Part shown: piece after piece, positions 18,160 through 25,869 of the stretch
How the letters are laid out: each line of letters opens with the position of its first letter
How positions within the stretch are numbered: the stretch's first letter is position 1
Assembly: GCA_964490725.1 (NCBI GenBank)
Contig: CAZBDU010000019.1
Span: 1 to 64,000, forward strand
Source of the DNA: CAZBDU01 sp964490725
Lineage (GTDB): Bacteria > Spirochaetota > Spirochaetia > SZUA-6 > DRHE01
Length of the DNA stretch: 64,000 bases
Direction of reading: 5' to 3'
Position numbers and translations under genes: made by a program
Notes under the pieces: generated by a model
Database searches by the model: none
Told to the model about the DNA's origin: nothing
The model's input: the letters and a program-made list of their open reading frames with translations, nothing else

Positions 18160-19371
18160 ATGAAGAAGAGCGATTTCCACCTGGTCGTAGCGCTGGCATA
18201 CTCGATCATTTCGCACGGGATCGCCTTCCTGCAGTTCACGCTGCGCTTCCGCTCCTTCGAGCTGCCGGAGCGCTGGTACGGCAACGCCGCGTTCCTGCTG
18301 GCCCTCTCGCTGGCCTGCTCGGCGGTGCTGTTCTTTCGCAGGAGGCAGCTGGAGCGGGCCTTTCTGCTCTTCGTGCGTTTCGCTCTGCTGCTCCTGATCG
18401 GCTACCCCCTGGGGGACTACGTGGGGGTGGAGCTCACCCTGCTGGCCGCGCTGGTCTTGGAGATCACCGCCTACTACGCCACCCTGCCGGGTTTGCTTCT
18501 TTCGGCGGTGGTGATCGGCGTGGTGCTGTCCAACCAGGTGGCGGTGGACGTGTGGGAACGTCATGCCCCGGAGGTGTCCCTGGAGAACCTGCTCTTCATG
18601 GGCGCCTACCCGCTGGTCATCACGGCCCTGGGCCTGCTCCTGAAGCACCATCGCAAGGTGGCGGAGGACCGCCGGCTCCTGATTGAGCAGCTCAAGACCG
18701 CCAGCACCCGCCTGGTGGACACCAACATTCAGCTCCAGGAGTACGTGATCCTCCGGCAGGAGCAGACCATCCTGCTGGAGCGCAAGCGCATCTCCCGAGA
18801 GATCCACGACATCATCGGGCACACGCTGATGAGCATCATCATGATGATGAAGGCGGCGCTGAACCTGGCGGGCAGAGACGGGGCACAGGTGCGGGAGTTC
18901 CTGGAGCATACCCGGGAGCAGGCGGAAAAGGGGCTGGCAGAGACGCGACGGGCCGTCCGCATCCTCCGCTCCGCCACCGTCCCCGGGGTCACCCTGGTGG
19001 AGGCGGTGAGCCGTCTCGTAAAGGCTTTCCAGGGTACGCACCTGTCCATCCGCGTGGAGTTCGGGAACATCCCCTGGAGCTTCGGCGAGCGCACCGATGC
19101 GGTGATCTACCGGGTGGTCCAGGAAGGGATCACCAACGCCATTCGGCACGGCGACGCCAAGAGGATCGATATCCTCTTCTGGCAGGTTGACGGGGAGGTG
19201 AGCCTCACCATCCGCGACGACGGCGCGGGGGTGGGGGAGCTGGTCGAAGGGGTCGGCCTGAATGGGATACGGGAGCGCCTGGAGGCGCTGCATGGACACC
19301 TGGAGGCCGGCAACATTCCGGAAGGCTTTGAGCTCCGCACGACCATCCCCTGCGAGGGGGAGGCCGGATGA
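18160..19371 (+). CDS. Sensor histidine kinase, NarL/DesK-type (HisKA_3)
   Basis: Membrane sensor kinase of 403 residues. The N-terminal 165 residues contain about six hydrophobic segments (seen at about 8-30, 42-60, 66-84, 92-110, 112-128 and 140-160) with no large external domain, so it may sense a membrane or intramembrane signal. A coiled coil (about 168-205) leads to the HisKA_3 dimerisation block RKRISREIHDIIGHTL with phospho-accepting H216. The HATPase domain has YRVVQEGITNAIRHG (N box) and DDGAGV. It overlaps its response regulator by ATGA. The closest downstream target is the sugar-transport operon 130 bases after the regulator; control of that operon is an inference. Confidence 0.9.
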   Translation: MKKSDFHLVVALAYSIISHGIAFLQFTLRFRSFELPERWYGNAAFLLALSLACSAVLFFRRRQLERAFLLFVRFALLLLIGYPLGDYVGVELTLLAALVLEITAYYATLPGLLLSAVVIGVVLSNQVAVDVWERHAPEVSLENLLFMGAYPLVITALGLLLKHHRKVAEDRRLLIEQLKTASTRLVDTNIQLQEYVILRQEQTILLERKRISREIHDIIGHTLMSIIMMMKAALNLAGRDGAQVREFLEHTREQAEKGLAETRRAVRILRSATVPGVTLVEAVSRLVKAFQGTHLSIRVEFGNIPWSFGERTDAVIYRVVQEGITNAIRHGDAKRIDILFWQVDGEVSLTIRDDGAGVGELVEGVGLNGIRERLEALHGHLEAGNIPEGFELRTTIPCEGEAG

Positions 19372-20033
19372 GCCAGCCGGGAGGGTCGATCACAATCCTG
19401 CTGGCGGATGACCAGATCCTTATCGCTCAGAGCCTCAAGATCGTGCTTGAAACCCAGTCGGAGGATCTGAAGGTGGTGGGACTGGCCGGCGACGGCCTCC
19501 AGGTGCTGGAGCTCCTTTCCAGGCAGCGCCCCGACGTGGTCCTCATGGACGTGCGCATGCCCAACATGGACGGCGTGGAGGCCACCCGCCGGGTCCACGA
19601 GCAGAGCCCGGAGACCAAGGTGATCGTGCTGACCACCTTCGACGACGACGAGTACGTGCAGGAAGCCATCGAAGCCGGGGCGGTGGGCTACCTCCTGAAG
19701 GACATCTCCACCGACGAGCTGATCGCCTCCATCAAGGCCGCCTACCACGGGGCCGTACTGATCTCACCGGCGGTGGCCTCGCGCCTGTTCGGCCAGCGGG
19801 AGCTTCATGATCTTCCCCTGCCGGCTCCGCTGCCGGGTCGGGAGCTCACCGAGCGGGAGAAGGAGCTCCTGCGGCTGGTGAGCCACGGCTACACCAACAA
19901 GGAGGCGGCCTGTAAGCTCTTCCTGGCCGAGCAGACCGTGAAGAACTACCTGTCCGTGATCTACGGAAAGCTGGGCATCCAGAACCGCACCGAGCTGCGG
20001 AAGCTCCTGCTCCGGCTGAAGAGTACCTCCTGA
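19368..20033 (+). CDS. Response regulator, NarL/FixJ family
   Basis: DNA-binding response regulator of 221 residues paired with the preceding kinase. The receiver domain has the acidic pair (LLADD), phospho-acceptor D61 in VVLMDVRMPNMDG, Thr/Lys switch residues (VLTTF and YLLKD). The C-terminal LuxR-type helix-turn-helix is at about 152-215 (LTEREKELLRLVSHGYTNKEAACKLF). The start ATG overlaps the kinase stop. After the stop come three GAGTACC copies (the first within the last codons) in about 40 bases (20024-20061), which could be operator-like, but no partner inverted repeat was seen. Confidence 0.93.
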   Translation: MSQPGGSITILLADDQILIAQSLKIVLETQSEDLKVVGLAGDGLQVLELLSRQRPDVVLMDVRMPNMDGVEATRRVHEQSPETKVIVLTTFDDDEYVQEAIEAGAVGYLLKDISTDELIASIKAAYHGAVLISPAVASRLFGQRELHDLPLPAPLPGRELTEREKELLRLVSHGYTNKEAACKLFLAEQTVKNYLSVIYGKLGIQNRTELRKLLLRLKSTS

Positions 20034-20164
20034 GTACCCCGCCGGTACCGAAAGAGTACCCGGGGTCCCTTCCGCCGCCGGCTGGAAGCCGCCACTCTGA
20101 GGGGTGCGGTGCGTCGCACCGCTGGAATGCCTCGAGGAAACGAGAAACGACAAGGAGGAGCATC

Positions 20165-21505
20165 ATGGACAAGCGAGTGACTGCTGTCGGGCTCTGCCTG
20201 CTCCTGGCGGGGGGGGCGGCCTTTGCAGGCGGTGCTCAGGAGAAGGCCGGACCCACCGGACCCGGAAGCGCGGTGACCGGGAAGCTGTCCATCTGGCTCG
20301 GGTACGGGGAAACGTTGTCGGCCTATCAGAACGCGCAAAGCATCTTCGAGGGACAGTACCCCAACGTGCAGGTGGAGATCCTCACCTTCGCCCTGCGCGA
20401 GTTCGAAGCCAAGCTGGCCACCAGCATGCCTACCGGCAGCGGGCCGGACCTGCTGACCTTTCACGACTTCATCTTCCCCAGGTACTACGAGGGTGGCAAC
20501 TACGCCCCCATGCCGGATGACCTGGTGAAGATCGTGAACGATCCGGCCAAAATCAACCCCGTGTTCGCGCAGACGGTGAGCAGGGACGGCAAGCCCTGGG
20601 GGGTGCCCATCTGGACCGGCCGTAGCGCGCTGTTCTACAACAAGGACCACCTGGCGGCGGCGGGGCTCTCCGGGCCGCCGGACACCGTGGACCAGCTCTG
20701 GCAGTGGGCGGAGAAGCTGGTGAAGAAGGATGCCGCCGGCACGCTGAGCCGGGCGGGGCTGACCATGCGCCTCACCGGTCCTTCCGGGGGCATCCAGAAG
20801 TTCGGCTACCTGTACTTCCAGATGGCGGGGCAGCAGATCTTTGAGCGGGGCAAAGAGGTGGGCACGGTGCGCATCACCATCGACGACAACATCGACGTGG
20901 CCACCAAGGCTCTTCTGGACCGCATCAACCACCTCCACGGGGCCAGGAAGGTGGACGACTGGGCCCTGAAGCACGACGCCCAGGCCTTCGCCTCCGGGGT
21001 GGCCTCCATGCTGCTGCGGGAGACCTGGGTGATCTCCTTCACCGAACAGAACGGGCCCGACATCAACTTCGGCACCGCCCTGATGCCCAAGGGGAAAGTG
21101 CGGGGAGCGTTCAACTACTTCGAGACCCTGCTGGTCAACAAGGACTCCAAGCTGAAGAACCCCACCTGGGATTTCGTTCGCACCATGATCACCAAGGACG
21201 TCATGGACGTCATCCTGCAGGACTCCGGCTACATCCCGCTGCGCCGGGACTACGACTACTCCGCCATCCTGGCAAACAAGCCGCACCACAAAGCGGTGAT
21301 GGAGGCGCCCAAGGACTACATCCAGTACATCGAGGCGCCCAACACCGCCTACGAGGAGATGACCACCAAGACCGGGGAGGTCGTTCAGGAGGCATACCGC
21401 GACGCCTCGCTGGTGAACAACGCCGCGGGGGCCAGGAAGGTCATGCTCAAGACCCGCGACACGGCGGCTCAGATCCTGGGGGACGCCGGCATCTACTCCG
21501 AGTAG
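20165..21505 (+). CDS. Sugar ABC transporter solute-binding protein
   Basis: Periplasmic binding protein (extracellular family 1) that captures a carbohydrate for the two permeases downstream. The 446-residue product has a signal peptide running into FAGGAQE, a style common in spirochaete binding proteins. Family features include KLSIWLGYGE near the mature N-terminus, TGSGPDLLTFHDF, and VPIWTGRSALFYNKD. It lacks an obvious lipobox Cys. AAGGAGGAG precedes ATG 20165. It is first in a five-gene run with two permeases and two UroD-fold proteins. The substrate is unknown; a stem-loop after the gene probably keeps binding-protein mRNA in excess. Confidence 0.9.
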   Translation: MDKRVTAVGLCLLLAGGAAFAGGAQEKAGPTGPGSAVTGKLSIWLGYGETLSAYQNAQSIFEGQYPNVQVEILTFALREFEAKLATSMPTGSGPDLLTFHDFIFPRYYEGGNYAPMPDDLVKIVNDPAKINPVFAQTVSRDGKPWGVPIWTGRSALFYNKDHLAAAGLSGPPDTVDQLWQWAEKLVKKDAAGTLSRAGLTMRLTGPSGGIQKFGYLYFQMAGQQIFERGKEVGTVRITIDDNIDVATKALLDRINHLHGARKVDDWALKHDAQAFASGVASMLLRETWVISFTEQNGPDINFGTALMPKGKVRGAFNYFETLLVNKDSKLKNPTWDFVRTMITKDVMDVILQDSGYIPLRRDYDYSAILANKPHHKAVMEAPKDYIQYIEAPNTAYEEMTTKTGEVVQEAYRDASLVNNAAGARKVMLKTRDTAAQILGDAGIYSE

Positions 21506-21540
21506 GGGCCGGGACCACACCGGTGTGCAGACGGACGGGG

Positions 21541-21566
21541 GGGAGGGGACCCTCGGGCCCCCTCCC
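21541..21566 (+). terminator. Intercistronic stem-loop after the binding-protein gene
   Basis: GGGAGGGG (21541-21548) pairs with CCCCTCCC (21559-21566). It lies between binding protein and permease in a 104-base gap, the usual place for a hairpin that limits downstream expression or protects the upstream mRNA end. There is no T-run. Confidence 0.45.
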
Positions 21567-21609
21567 GCCGCTCCCGTCCCGCGAGCCTCAGAGGCGGGGG
21601 GTAGCGCAA

Positions 21610-22542
21610 ATGAGCACGGAGGCAAGCACCGTCGGGAACAACCGGCGCCGGCCGGGGCTGCTGGCCCGGCTGCGCAAGAAGCGCATCGGCTGGGTGGCGG
21701 CATCGCTGGGGCCCACGGTGTTGTTGTTCGCGGTCATCCGCATCTATCCGATCCTGGAGACCGTCCGCCTGTCCTTCTTCAAGTACCACATCACCCAGAA
21801 GAACCGCCCCTTCGTGGGGCTGGACAACTACCTGCGCCTCTTCCGGGACCAGGCGTTCATCACCGCCTTCCTGAACACGATCCAGTTCACGGTGTTCGCA
21901 GTGCTGATCACCCTGTTCCTGGCGCTGCTGCTGGCGGTGCTCCTGCGCAGCATCGACCGTTCCGCCCCCGCCTACGAGATCATCTTCTACATTCCGGTGG
22001 TCACCCCCTGGGTGCCCGCTTCGGTGATCTGGAAATGGATCTACGACCCGATGTACGGGGTGCTCAACTACTTTCTCTCACTATTCGGCATCCCCAGGGT
22101 GGGCTGGTTGCAGGATCCTGCGACGGTGCTCTACGCGGTGGTGGGAGTGTCAGTGTGGAAGATGCTCGGCTATTTCATGGTGGTCTTCGGGGTGGGCTTG
22201 AGGAACGTTCCCGACATGTTCCTGGAGGCGGCGGAGATCGACGGGGCCACCCCCTGGCAGCGGCTGTGGCACATCATCCTGCCGCTGCTGCGGCCCATCA
22301 TCCTGTTCTCGGTGGTGATGAGCACCATCATCTTCTTCAACGTGTTCGCCCCGGTGTACGTGCTCACCGCTTCCGCTCAGGGAGCGCCGGCTTACGATCT
22401 AAAGGTTATGGTCACGGAGATCTACCGCAACGCCTTCAAGTTCTACAAGATGGGCTACGCCGGGGCCATGTCGGTGGTGCTGCTGGTCTTCGTGATGCTG
22501 ATGGTCCTACTCCAGTTCGCCTTCTTCCGGGAGAAGGAGTAA
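21610..22542 (+). CDS. Sugar ABC transporter permease, MalF/UgpA type
   Basis: Inner-membrane permease, 310 residues, six predicted helices. The first comes after a basic N-terminus (RLRKKRIGWVAASLGPTVLLF). The EAA loop that docks the ATPase reads EAAEIDGATPWQRLWHIILP (about 208-227). The frame is open upstream, but ATG 21610, preceded by a G-rich ribosome site, gives the normal length. It pairs with the MalG-type permease 10 bases downstream. No ATPase gene is present in the operon, so a shared MsmX/MsiK-like ATPase encoded elsewhere is inferred. Confidence 0.9.
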   Translation: MSTEASTVGNNRRRPGLLARLRKKRIGWVAASLGPTVLLFAVIRIYPILETVRLSFFKYHITQKNRPFVGLDNYLRLFRDQAFITAFLNTIQFTVFAVLITLFLALLLAVLLRSIDRSAPAYEIIFYIPVVTPWVPASVIWKWIYDPMYGVLNYFLSLFGIPRVGWLQDPATVLYAVVGVSVWKMLGYFMVVFGVGLRNVPDMFLEAAEIDGATPWQRLWHIILPLLRPIILFSVVMSTIIFFNVFAPVYVLTASAQGAPAYDLKVMVTEIYRNAFKFYKMGYAGAMSVVLLVFVMLMVLLQFAFFREKE

Positions 22543-22552
22543 GGGGCCAGAG

Positions 22553-23377
22553 ATGTTTCGAGAACGCTGGATCAAAGTCACCGCCTTCCTCCTGGCAACG
22601 CTGGGCGCGCTGGTGGTGATCATGCCTTTCCTGTGGGTCTTCATGACCGCCATCAAGCCAGCCCCGGAGATCAGCATCTGGCCGCCCCGCTTCTTCCCCA
22701 GGCAGCCCACCGTGGCCAACTTCGCTCAGATCCTGTTGAAGGAAGACTTCTTCCGCTACATGCTGAACTCCCTGATTGTCTCTCTGGGCTCCATGGGCTG
22801 CATCCTGATCACCTCCAGCCTGGCGGGGTTCGCCTTTGCCAAGTACGACTTCCCCCTTAAGGGGCTGCTGTTCACCCTCATCCTGGCCACGGCCATCATC
22901 CCGCTGCAGGTCTACATGATCCCCCTGTTCATCATGGTCTTTCACTTGGGGCTGATCAACACCTACGTAGCCATGATCTTTCCCATGACCATCATGACCT
23001 TCGGCGTGTTCTTCATGCGTCAGACCATCATGTCCATCCCGGACGAGCTGCTGGAGTCCGCCCGCATCGACGGGGCGAGCGAGTTCTGGATCTACCTGCG
23101 CATCATCCTGCACCTCAGCAGGTCCGCCCTGATGGCGCTGGGCATCTTCTCCTTCTCGGAGGCGTGGGCCAACTTCATCTGGCCGCTGGTGATCGTCACC
23201 AGCAAGGAGATGTACACCACGGAGCTGGGGCTGGCCGTCTACCAGCGCCAGTTCTACATCGAGTACGGGCCCATCTCCGCCGGCGCGGTGGTGACCATCA
23301 TGCCGATGCTCATCGTCTTCTTCCTGCTGCGGCGGCGGATCGTGACAGGTGTCGTGCTCACCGGGATGAAGAGCTAG
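22553..23377 (+). CDS. Sugar ABC transporter permease, MalG/UgpE type
   Basis: Second permease of the transporter, 274 residues with six helices. Family features are the N-terminal FLWVFMTAIKP, SSLAGFAFAKYDFP, IPLQVYMIPLF, the EAA-type loop LLESARIDGASEFWIYLRII and the C-terminal VTGVVLTGMKS. RBS-like GGGGCCAGAG lies upstream. It is followed after 11 bases by a UroD-fold gene. Confidence 0.92.
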   Translation: MFRERWIKVTAFLLATLGALVVIMPFLWVFMTAIKPAPEISIWPPRFFPRQPTVANFAQILLKEDFFRYMLNSLIVSLGSMGCILITSSLAGFAFAKYDFPLKGLLFTLILATAIIPLQVYMIPLFIMVFHLGLINTYVAMIFPMTIMTFGVFFMRQTIMSIPDELLESARIDGASEFWIYLRIILHLSRSALMALGIFSFSEAWANFIWPLVIVTSKEMYTTELGLAVYQRQFYIEYGPISAGAVVTIMPMLIVFFLLRRRIVTGVVLTGMKS

Positions 23378-23388
23378 GAGGGGGAGGG

Positions 23389-24423
23389 ATGACCGACGCC
23401 CAATGGCAGTCGCTCCTGGAGATCCTCGACGGGCGGGAGAGCCGGCCCTTACCGGTGGGGTTCATCGTGGACAGCGTGTGGCTGCCCCGGTGGGCGGGGA
23501 TTTCGGTTCTGGACTACTATACCAGCGAGCCACTGTGGTACCAGGCGAACCGCCGCCTGATGGAGGCCTTCCCGGAGGTGATGATCTTCCCCGGCTTCTG
23601 GGCGGAGTTCGGCATGTTCTCCGAGCCCTCTGCGTTCGGCGCCAGGTGCGTCTGGGCGGAGAACGACCTGCCCTTCCCGGAGAAGTGCATCGTCGGCTAC
23701 CAGGCCATAGCGTCCCTTGCCGCCCCGGACGTGGAGAGGGACGGGCTCTTGCCGTTCATGATCAAGCGCCTCGCGCATTTCGAAGACCAGATCCGCATCC
23801 TTGGGCACCGGGTGCGTTTTGCGGTCTCCAGGGGACCTCTGAACATCGCCACCTTCCTGTTGGGGGGAACGGAGCTTCTGCTGGGCCTGAAGACCCAGCC
23901 CGCCGAGATACACCGGCTGCTGGAGCTGGTGAGCACCTTCATCACCGACTGGCTCCGGCTGCAGAAGAGGGCCTTCCCCTCGATCGAGGGGGTGTTGATC
24001 CTGGACGACATCGTAGGCTTCGTGGGCCCGCAGGATTTCCGGGAGTTCGCCTATCCGTACCTGAAGGAGATCTTCGCCGCCCTGGACCTCCCGGTGCGCT
24101 TCTTTCATAATGACGCGGATGCCCGAGCCTCGGCTCCAATGCTTGCGGAGATGGGGATCAACATGTTCAACTTCAGCCACGAGCACTCCTTGAGGGAGAT
24201 GACGGAGCTGGCCGGGCCGGAGGTCACGCTGGTGGGAAACATCCCGCCCCGGGACATGCTGGACCTGGGAAACCCCGAGGGGATCCGCGACTGGGTGCGC
24301 CGGGAGCTGGGTCCGGTGGCCGGCAGCCGGCGCCTCATCGCCTCCTGTGGTGGCGGGCTCTCCCCGGGCACCACCGAGGAGAATCTACGGGCCTTCCTGG
24401 CCTCGGTGCGGGATCTGGGCTGA
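23389..24423 (+). CDS. Uroporphyrinogen decarboxylase-fold protein (methyltransferase-like)
   Basis: A 344-residue protein of the UroD/MtaA superfamily, in the middle of a sugar-uptake operon. Features: an N-terminal helix (LEILDGRES), the central LILDDIVGFVGPQDFREFAYPYLKEIFA like the UroD/MtaA phrase preceding the substrate loop, FHNDADA and LVGNIPPRDML (compare the HxCG and GNxDP motifs), and a C-terminal SCGGGLSPGTTEENLRAF. Classical UroD decarboxylation residues are not evident, and no heme genes are nearby. MtaA/MtbA relatives move methyl groups from corrinoid proteins, but no corrinoid protein is encoded here. GGGGAGGG precedes ATG 23389. The frame is open upstream in the permease. The reaction is unknown. 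Confidence 0.75.
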   Translation: MTDAQWQSLLEILDGRESRPLPVGFIVDSVWLPRWAGISVLDYYTSEPLWYQANRRLMEAFPEVMIFPGFWAEFGMFSEPSAFGARCVWAENDLPFPEKCIVGYQAIASLAAPDVERDGLLPFMIKRLAHFEDQIRILGHRVRFAVSRGPLNIATFLLGGTELLLGLKTQPAEIHRLLELVSTFITDWLRLQKRAFPSIEGVLILDDIVGFVGPQDFREFAYPYLKEIFAALDLPVRFFHNDADARASAPMLAEMGINMFNFSHEHSLREMTELAGPEVTLVGNIPPRDMLDLGNPEGIRDWVRRELGPVAGSRRLIASCGGGLSPGTTEENLRAFLASVRDLG

Positions 24424-24464
24424 ATCTCTGCCGCTGAGCCGGCGGAAGCACGAAAGGAATCTTC

Positions 24465-25583
24465 ATGACGGGGAAAGAGCGCCTGCTGGCCAGTCTGGGG
24501 CACCGCCAGCCGGATCGGGTTCCCACGGGGGAGAACCAGGTGGACGGCAGGCTGGCGGAAGCCGTCTTGGGGCATCCCACCCTCTACAACCAGGGGTGGC
24601 GAGAGCTTTCGGCCCTGTGGAGCGGGCGGCGCGAGGAGATCGTGCGGGATTACGGAAGAGCCCACGTGGAGCTGGCGCAAGCGCTGGAGTGGGACTACGT
24701 GCGGGTGCCTGTGGTGCCCGCGCACAAGGAGTACCGGCGGCCCACCATGACCGGACCCTACTCCTGGATCGACGCCCAGGGCTACGAGGTGCGCTACAAC
24801 CCGGATTCCGGCAGCATCGCCGTGCGCGGCGAGCATCCCCGGATGGAAAGCGCCGATCTGCCGGACCCGGAGGAGCCATTCGAGGTGGACGAAAGCGAGC
24901 TTGAGGCGCTGCGCCACGTGGTGGCGGAGCTGGGTGAGACTCACTTCATCATCGGCCGCTCTCCCGTGGACGGCACCTTTCCCTGGGAGTACACCGTGGG
25001 GATGGAGGAATTCCTGGTTCGGATGATCACGGACCCGGAGTTCGTGGAGCGCGCCACGGCGTTGTACGTCAACCGGTCCATCGCCTACGCCCGGGCCATG
25101 CTGGCCGCCGGAGCGCACGCCGTGATGACCACCGATGACTACAGCGACAACCGGGGACCGATCATGGGCCGCGAGCTGTTCGAGCGCTTCGTGCTGCCGG
25201 GCATCCGCCGGCAGGCGGAGGCCGTTCACCAGGCCGGGGGCATCTTCGTGAAGCACACCGACGGCAACCTCTGGCAGGTGCTGGACGGCCTGGTGGAGTC
25301 CGGGATCGACGGCTGGCACGGGATCCAGACCAACATCGGAATGGACATGGGCGCCTTGAAGGAGCGCTACGGAGAGCGGCTCTGCCTGTTCGGGGGGGTG
25401 AATACGGACACCCTCATCGAAGGAAGCCCCGAGGAGGTACGGGAGGAGGTGCGCACCGCCATCGCCGCCGCAGCCGCCGGGGGAGGGCTGGTGGTCACCT
25501 GCAGCAACGTGCTGCAGCCGGGCACGCGCCTGGAAAACTACCGGGCCATGCGCCAGGCCATACGGGAGTATGGCGGCGGCTGA
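24465..25583 (+). CDS. Second uroporphyrinogen decarboxylase-fold protein
   Basis: 372-residue UroD-family protein ending the operon. The N-terminus MTGKERLLASLGHRQPDRVP is a textbook start for this superfamily. Later blocks are VMTTDDYSDNRGPIMGRELFERFVLPGIRR, FVKHTDGNLWQVLDGLVESGIDGWHGIQ, LFGGVNTDTLIEGSPEEV and a C-terminal GGLVVTCSNVLQPGT. The HTDGN block and Cys in TCSN resemble metal-site regions of corrinoid methyltransferase relatives. It is a distant paralogue of the preceding gene, from which it is separated by 41 bases. AAAGGA precedes the ATG. A role in modifying or demethylating the compound imported by the adjacent transporter is an inference. Confidence 0.8.
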   Translation: MTGKERLLASLGHRQPDRVPTGENQVDGRLAEAVLGHPTLYNQGWRELSALWSGRREEIVRDYGRAHVELAQALEWDYVRVPVVPAHKEYRRPTMTGPYSWIDAQGYEVRYNPDSGSIAVRGEHPRMESADLPDPEEPFEVDESELEALRHVVAELGETHFIIGRSPVDGTFPWEYTVGMEEFLVRMITDPEFVERATALYVNRSIAYARAMLAAGAHAVMTTDDYSDNRGPIMGRELFERFVLPGIRRQAEAVHQAGGIFVKHTDGNLWQVLDGLVESGIDGWHGIQTNIGMDMGALKERYGERLCLFGGVNTDTLIEGSPEEVREEVRTAIAAAAAGGGLVVTCSNVLQPGTRLENYRAMRQAIREYGGG

Positions 25584-25624
25584 GTCGCCCCGGCCCTCGC
25601 TCCCGGGCCCTCGCCCCTGTCTGA

Positions 25625-25671
25625 TATACCTGAGCGGGGGGGTAGAAAACCCCTGGGGAAAACGGTATATT
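25625..25671 (+). promoter_or_regulatory. Putative promoter region of the prkA operon
   Basis: TAGAAA (25643-25648) and TATATT (25666-25671) are 17 bases apart, a fair sigma-70-like match, giving a leader of about 190 bases before prkA. The element TATACCTGAGCG (25625-25636), also present before the amylase and the 33.3-kb barrel gene, sits just upstream. The remaining leader (25680-25869) shows no gene. Confidence 0.35.
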
Positions 25672-25869
25672 CCTAGTGTAGACAACAAGCTGCCCGAACG
25701 CACGAGTGCGCGGGGAGCGTCGTGACGTTGCCTGCTTCTTGCTGCTTGTCGAACGTGACACCAATCAGACCACAGCGCGGAACCCTTTTACACCCACGTG
25801 GCAGTAGAGCAGGACTGCGTGCGCCTCGCGCGGCGGCTCTAGGGAGAGCGGACAGAACGGAGGGGAACA

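Noticed and set aside
23389..25583. Heme biosynthesis (hemE) annotation for the two UroD-fold genes
   Set aside because: No other heme genes are near, the genes sit in a sugar-transport operon, and the sequences look more like MtaA-type relatives.
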